NCBI GenBank assembly: GCA_025356615.1 | Contig: JANXSH010000248.1 | Span: forward strand, 1 to 9,696 | From: Planctomycetia bacterium | GTDB lineage: Bacteria; Planctomycetota; Planctomycetia; Gemmatales; Gemmataceae | Reading direction: 5' to 3' | Length of the DNA stretch: 9,696 nt | Shown: positions 6,263 through 9,696 of the stretch, in pieces | How the letters are laid out: each line of letters begins with the position of its first letter | How positions within the stretch are numbered: the stretch's first letter is position 1 | The notes under the pieces: model-generated | The model's database searches: none | What the model was told of the DNA's origin: nothing | What the model saw: the letters and a program-made list of their open reading frames with translations, nothing else | Program-made: the position numbers and the translations under genes

Positions 6263-6556
6263 ATGTCCATCGAAGCCCCACTCGGTCGGGTCGAATCCTT
6301 GCTGGACTACCTCATCACGGCCGACATCGTGCCCAACACGTTCGGCACCATTTGGCAGATCCGCGACGGGCTGGAGCAGATCGACGCCGGGATCGTCGGC
6401 GACGCCAGCGGACTTGGGGCAGGGACGCTCGACCGTCTGCGCCGACTGCTGACGACGATCGAGGACAATCGATCGCTGTTCGCGATCCCGGAGAAGTACC
6501 TCATCGACAACGTGTACAAGGCGGCGGAGCGGATCCGCAAGAAGGTGGGGACGTGA
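6263..6556 (+). CDS. Small protein of unknown function (97 aa)
   Basis: I do not recognise the family. The start is ATG 6263, preceded by GGGAG (6251-6255) with a 7-base spacer and by a TACAAT -10 candidate. The open frame extends further upstream to an ATG at 6131, but that stretch is arginine-rich and looks non-coding. The product is likely cytoplasmic and mostly helical. It has no signal peptide, membrane segment or cysteine, contains a glycine-rich turn (residues 46-54, GDASGLGAG) and has a basic C-terminus (KAAERIRKKVGT). It stops at 6556 and the ribosome site of the next gene follows at once, so the two are probably co-transcribed. Codon use (GC-rich third positions) fits the host. No motif suggests a catalytic function. 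Confidence 0.72.
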   Translation: MSIEAPLGRVESLLDYLITADIVPNTFGTIWQIRDGLEQIDAGIVGDASGLGAGTLDRLRRLLTTIEDNRSLFAIPEKYLIDNVYKAAERIRKKVGT

Positions 6557-6557
6557 G

Positions 6558-6564
6558 AGGAGGG
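6558..6564 (+). promoter_or_regulatory. Ribosome binding site that decides between two adjacent ATGs
   Basis: AGGAGGG lies just after the preceding stop. It is 1 base from the first ATG (6566) and 4 bases from the second (6569). The second spacing is much closer to the norm, so the gene is called from 6569. Confidence 0.6.
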
Positions 6565-6568
6565 AATG

Positions 6569-6985
6569 ATGGACCCAAAGGAGTTCCCCGCCTCGTTCGC
6601 CGCCTTTGCTGGCCCCGATCGCCTCACGCAATTCGTCCGATTCCTGAATCGGGAGGGCCGATGGCTCGGTCGGTTCCTGTTTCGGCAAGAAGAATTGTTG
6701 GAACGGTTTGCGGCTCGTGCCTCTTGTTCTGAACTGGTATTCGAGCAGAGCGAACCACTGCTGCGGATGTGCGAATTGCACGAAGCCGACTTGGTGCCTG
6801 ACCCGGAGGGGCTGTCTGCTCGTTGCCGCGGCGCGGTCACGGACTACACAAGGGTGGCAGACGATCGATTCCCTAACACCGACCGCGGCCCCCTGGTGAT
6901 GGGCGAACCGTTCGAGAATTACCGCTACGGATTGTGGTGCTGTCCGGTCTTTCGGGCATCTGGGGCAGAGTGGGGATCGTGGTAA
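6569..6985 (+). CDS. Protein of unknown function (138 aa)
   Basis: I do not recognise the family. Starting at ATG 6569, the N-terminal half is rich in charged and aromatic residues and probably helical (FVRFLNREGRWLGRFLFRQ, then EELLERFAARAS). The C-terminal half has an aspartate/proline-rich stretch (VPDPEGL, DDRFPNTDRGP) and an aromatic end (FENYRYGLWCCPVF). Five cysteines occur at residues 53, 68, 86, 124 and 125, the last two adjacent; they are not arranged as a classical zinc site. No signal peptide or membrane segment is seen. The coding sequence is less GC-rich than its neighbours, particularly about 6660-6780, which may mean acquisition or weak codon selection. It follows the 97-residue gene after 12 bases and converges on the large PPC gene. 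The abrupt C-terminus leaves room for truncation or a frameshift. A two-gene partner system is conceivable but unproven. Confidence 0.65.
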   Translation: MDPKEFPASFAAFAGPDRLTQFVRFLNREGRWLGRFLFRQEELLERFAARASCSELVFEQSEPLLRMCELHEADLVPDPEGLSARCRGAVTDYTRVADDRFPNTDRGPLVMGEPFENYRYGLWCCPVFRASGAEWGSW

Positions 6986-7050
6986 GCTTAATTCCGAGTG
7001 GCCTTTCTACAAGTGCCTACCACGCGACTGAAACAATGTTCGATCATGTC

Positions 7051-9246
7051 TCACTGCCCCACCAACTCCACACTCGCCTCTGCCTTCACCTCGCCCTCTG
7101 CCGTCTTCAGTGTCGCCCGAACGATCGCCACGATGCTCGTCTTCCCGACGCCCTCGGCGAAGCGCACCTCCACGACGCCCTTCGTCTGGCCCGCGCCGAG
7201 CGTCAGCGGCTTGGCCGAGATGCCCTTCAGGTGGTCGGGCACGATGAGTTCGATGCGGGTTTCGCCGTCCAGTCCTTTGCCGCGCCGGACTTCGACGGGT
7301 AGTAGCACGCTCTTGCCCGCGACGATCGGGATCGACTTCTTGCCCGCCTCGAGGCTAAGTCGGCCCGTCTCGACGACGGCGATGATCTGGTCGTTCTGGG
7401 CCTGCGAGGTCGTGCTGACGGTGTGTTCGGCCCCGTTCTCGTGGACCTTGCCGACGATCATGACGCACGCGCGCGCGGTCCGGCCGATCTCCATCCAGGG
7501 CGGCAACGTCACCGGGTACGCGAACTCGCTGCGATCCGCCGGGACCGTGAGGCGCGGCCCGGTAACGCCCTGGAGGTGGCGCGCCTGACGGTCTGCGAGC
7601 ATCGCCTCCAGTGCCCCGGCGTAGCCGTTGCGCTCGATCTTGTACGTCTTCTTCAGGACGCTGCCGCGCGGGATGTTTCGCGAGTCATACGCCCCCACTA
7701 GTTTGAACGGGGAAAGTAGGCCGACGCCGAGGAGCAAATCGTCGGCCATCGTGTGGGCGACGGCCTTCGCCTTGCCGGAGATCGTGAGGCGCGACACGCC
7801 TAGTTTCGCGTCCTTCGTCGGGGTGAACGTCAGCGAGACGTTCGACGCCCCGGCGGGGATCTTGTCCGGCGTCACCTTCACATACGCCGGCAGGCCCAGG
7901 ATGCTCAAATCGATGGCGTCGTTGAACCCGCCCCGGCGTTCGACGGTGAGTTGCAACGGCGTAGCCTTCCCCCGATGGACCGTGAGCGAGTCGGACGGGA
8001 GCGAGAGGGTGAACCCCGGTCGCGGGCGATCGATGCGGAGGCGATACCCGAACGCCGGGCCACCCCGACTGCGGTAGCGGTCGCGGACGCGCAGGACATA
8101 GTCGCCGTCCTTCGGCATCGTCACGATCGTCCGCCCTTCGCGCTCGATCTTGTGGACGACGGCGTCGGTCTGAGTGAGTTCGACGATGCCATCGAGCCGC
8201 GACCCGAGGCGCGTCGCCCGCAGGTCGAGTTCGAGGAGGTCGCCCTTCTTCGCGGCGAGGGTCCATGCGTTGACGGCACCCGGCTTATCGATTCGCCCCT
8301 CGAGAACGGCGGGCCAGGCGACCTTCTTCGCCGGGTCGCGATGCGAGGGCAGGTCGTCGATGTCGAGCGCCTTCATCCAGGCGGCGGAGGAGTCTGTTCC
8401 CACGACGATCTCCGCCGTCGTCTGGTCCAGTCCTTCGCCGGTCAGGTGGAACAAAGCCTTCTCGCCGCGTCGGCCTCCCATCGGGAAGACGTGGCGGACG
8501 TGCGGTCCGGCGGTGATCGTCAACCGATAGACGTGCCGTTGGCTCCCCTCGCGCCGCGTGTCCTGAATGCGTGCCTGATAGGTGCCATCGATGGGGGCGG
8601 TGAAGGAGACGAGCGAATCGGTGCCGTGGTAGTCGTCGTTCTCGGCGAGGACGCGCCCGTCCGGGCCGTAGATTTCGAGCCGCGAGTCGAGCGGCGAGCC
8701 GATGCGGGCGGCGTGGACTTCGCACGTCACCGTCTGGCCCTTGCGGACCTGGAACGCCCAGCGGTCGATGTTCTCGCGCGGGTAGATGCGTCCGTTGATC
8801 GTCACGGGGAGCGTGACGGCCGCCGCCGTGTCGCCGTCGCGCTCCTCCTCGACGACTTCGGGCAGCTCGCCGACGACGAACGCCGGGCCGGACGCCGCCC
8901 CTTCGGAGGTCCACAGCCGAAAGCGCCGCGCCCCGATCTCGGCCTTCGCCTCGATGTTGACCTCGCCGAGCATGTCCTGCGGGTAGTCTTCCTGGCGCTG
9001 CGAGTCGGGCAGCGGCAGCATCGGCCCCTCGAGCCAGAGCGTCTTGGCGCGGGTGAGACTGGGAGAGGTTTTCAGCCCACCGCCGGTCAACTCCCACGCG
9101 CATTTCTCATGGAGGAACAGCCCTCCCGCGCGGACCTTCACGGTCGTCCCGCGCTGCCCGCCTGCGGGGAAGAGGTACGACGCGACCGGGGCATCGGCGC
9201 GGGCGGTCCCGGCGATCAGGGCAAGAAGGAGAGCATTGCGAAACAT
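7051..9246 (-). CDS. Secreted protein with two PPC domains (731 aa)
   Basis: ATG at 9244-9246 is preceded on the minus strand by GAGGA with a 5-base spacer, and opens a signal peptide (MFRNALLLALIAGTARA, cleavage about residue 17/18). Next comes an IPT/TIG-like region (about 20-125, PAGGQRGTTVKVRAGGL). PPC domain 1 spans about 146-246, with NIDRWAFQVRKGQTVTCEVHAARIG and DGRVLAENDD. A second PAGG-like segment follows (254-285, FPMGGRRGEKALFHLTGEGL). PPC domain 2 spans about 312-406, with GAVNAWTLAAKKGDLLELDLRA. Ig-like beta-rich segments make up the rest (about 410-495 and 620-731). No catalytic domain is visible. It is probably exported to the periplasm or cell surface as a binding or structural partner. 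The stop of the upstream DUF1501 gene is 18 bases away, so they form one operon. PPC 1 shares EVHAAR, LDS, DG and ND-D features with the 253-residue protein at 960-1721, showing common descent of the domain. Confidence 0.9.
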   Translation of the reverse strand: MFRNALLLALIAGTARADAPVASYLFPAGGQRGTTVKVRAGGLFLHEKCAWELTGGGLKTSPSLTRAKTLWLEGPMLPLPDSQRQEDYPQDMLGEVNIEAKAEIGARRFRLWTSEGAASGPAFVVGELPEVVEEERDGDTAAAVTLPVTINGRIYPRENIDRWAFQVRKGQTVTCEVHAARIGSPLDSRLEIYGPDGRVLAENDDYHGTDSLVSFTAPIDGTYQARIQDTRREGSQRHVYRLTITAGPHVRHVFPMGGRRGEKALFHLTGEGLDQTTAEIVVGTDSSAAWMKALDIDDLPSHRDPAKKVAWPAVLEGRIDKPGAVNAWTLAAKKGDLLELDLRATRLGSRLDGIVELTQTDAVVHKIEREGRTIVTMPKDGDYVLRVRDRYRSRGGPAFGYRLRIDRPRPGFTLSLPSDSLTVHRGKATPLQLTVERRGGFNDAIDLSILGLPAYVKVTPDKIPAGASNVSLTFTPTKDAKLGVSRLTISGKAKAVAHTMADDLLLGVGLLSPFKLVGAYDSRNIPRGSVLKKTYKIERNGYAGALEAMLADRQARHLQGVTGPRLTVPADRSEFAYPVTLPPWMEIGRTARACVMIVGKVHENGAEHTVSTTSQAQNDQIIAVVETGRLSLEAGKKSIPIVAGKSVLLPVEVRRGKGLDGETRIELIVPDHLKGISAKPLTLGAGQTKGVVEVRFAEGVGKTSIVAIVRATLKTAEGEVKAEASVELVGQ

Positions 9247-9264
9247 CGGATTCCTCGATTTGCC

Positions 9265-9696
9265 TCACACCAACTCGCGGATCACCCGCCCGCCGTTGAC
9301 GATCGCGATGGGCCGGCCGTCGGGCGTGTGGAACTCGTCCTTGGCGTCGATGCCCATGAGCGCGCAGATGGTCGCGGCGAGGTCTTCGGGGCCGTAAGGG
9401 TCGCTCGCGGGCTTTTCGGCGCGGGGGTCGCTCTTGCCGACGACGACGCCGCCCTTGATGCCGCCGCCGCCCAGCGCGACGGTGAAGGCCGGCCCCCAGT
9501 GGTCTCGGCCCGCATTCTTGTTGATGCGCGGGGTTCGGCCGAACTCGCCGCTGACGACGACGAGCGTGGAGTCGAGTAGGCCGCGATCCGCCAGGTCGGC
9601 GAACAGCGCTGAGACGCCGGCGTCGAGCCAGGGGAGCAACTGACCCTTGAGGGTCTTGAAGTTCGACTCGTGCGTGTCCCAATTACTGTGGTCGAT
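9265..9696 (-). CDS. DUF1501 family protein, C-terminal part, truncated by the window edge
   Basis: The minus-strand frame is open to base 9696, so the N-terminus lies outside; 143 residues are visible, ending at TGA 9267-9265. They carry the DUF1501 C-terminal signature: NWDTHESNF near the edge, LADRGLLDSTLVVVSGEFGRTP, INKNAGRDHW, GGGIKGGVVVGKSD, PEDLAATICALMGID and TPDGRPIAIVNGG. The TTG at 9639 is not taken as a start because the family sequence continues upstream of it. The protein is probably exported; family members adopt an alkaline phosphatase/sulfatase-like fold and have no established substrate. The 731-residue PPC gene follows 18 bases downstream in the same orientation. It shares most signature blocks with the DUF1501 gene at 1-963, but the intervening residues differ greatly, so the two are distant paralogues and not a recent copy. 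Confidence 0.93.
   Translation of the reverse strand: MDHSNWDTHESNFKTLKGQLLPWLDAGVSALFADLADRGLLDSTLVVVSGEFGRTPRINKNAGRDHWGPAFTVALGGGGIKGGVVVGKSDPRAEKPASDPYGPEDLAATICALMGIDAKDEFHTPDGRPIAIVNGGRVIRELV

Noticed and set aside
6065..6840. Minus-strand open frames opposite the two small unknown genes
   Set aside because: No ribosome site was found at sensible starts and the composition is poor. Because the plus-strand genes are themselves unrecognised, this rejection is less certain than the others.
6995..7026. Possible hairpin CGAGTGG / CCACGCG between the convergent genes
   Set aside because: Seven pairs with one mismatch and an 18-base loop, without a T-run, is too weak to call a terminator.
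7951..9579. Long plus-strand open frame (542 codons) across the PPC and DUF1501 genes
   Set aside because: It is antisense to two well-recognised genes, its translation is rich in R, D, V and A with no recognisable domain, and such frames are expected opposite GC-rich coding sequence.
1..9696. CRISPR arrays, tRNA or rRNA genes, transposases, phage genes
   Set aside because: No regularly spaced repeats, cloverleaf-like segments, rRNA-like stretches or mobile-element protein signatures were found on reading the window.

Overview
The window is GC-rich bacterial DNA, very probably from a planctomycete (Gemmataceae/Isosphaeraceae-like). The assignment rests on gene content: two DUF1501 proteins, each followed by a secreted protein with pre-peptidase C-terminal (PPC) domains, a pairing characteristic of Planctomycetota. 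It is an inference; no marker gene or rRNA is present.

Layout, left to right. (1) 1-1721, plus strand: the 3' part of a DUF1501 gene, overlapped by 4 bp by a GTG-started gene for a secreted single-PPC protein; a perfect 10-bp hairpin follows. (2) 1813-2742, plus: an HflK-like SPFH/band-7 membrane protein with no HflC partner beside it. (3) 2794-4461, minus: a 555-residue NCS2/AzgA-like permease, convergent with hflK. The two genes share a perfect 21-bp inverted repeat that overlaps the permease stop codon. (4) 4462-4797: a 336-bp divergent intergenic region, partly AT-rich, with promoter-like elements facing both ways, two small dyads and a possible upstream ORF. (5) 4798-6084, plus: a FabF-type ketoacyl-ACP synthase with an intact Cys-His-His triad and an extended segment before the catalytic cysteine. 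(6) 6263-6985, plus: two small genes of unknown function, tightly spaced and probably co-transcribed; the second looks less GC-rich than its neighbours. (7) 7051-9696, minus: a second DUF1501 gene (5' end outside the window) followed 18 bp downstream by a 731-residue secreted protein with two PPC domains.

The two ends are therefore mirror-image DUF1501-PPC modules pointing inward, around a core of lipid synthesis, membrane quality control, transport and two unknown genes. Signal peptides indicate that the PPC proteins are exported. No tRNA, rRNA, CRISPR array, transposase or phage gene was seen. No clear novel system is evident. The points most worth a second look are the unknown small-gene pair, the palindrome shared by hflK and the permease, the extended ketoacyl synthase and its leader region, and the duplicated DUF1501-PPC modules.
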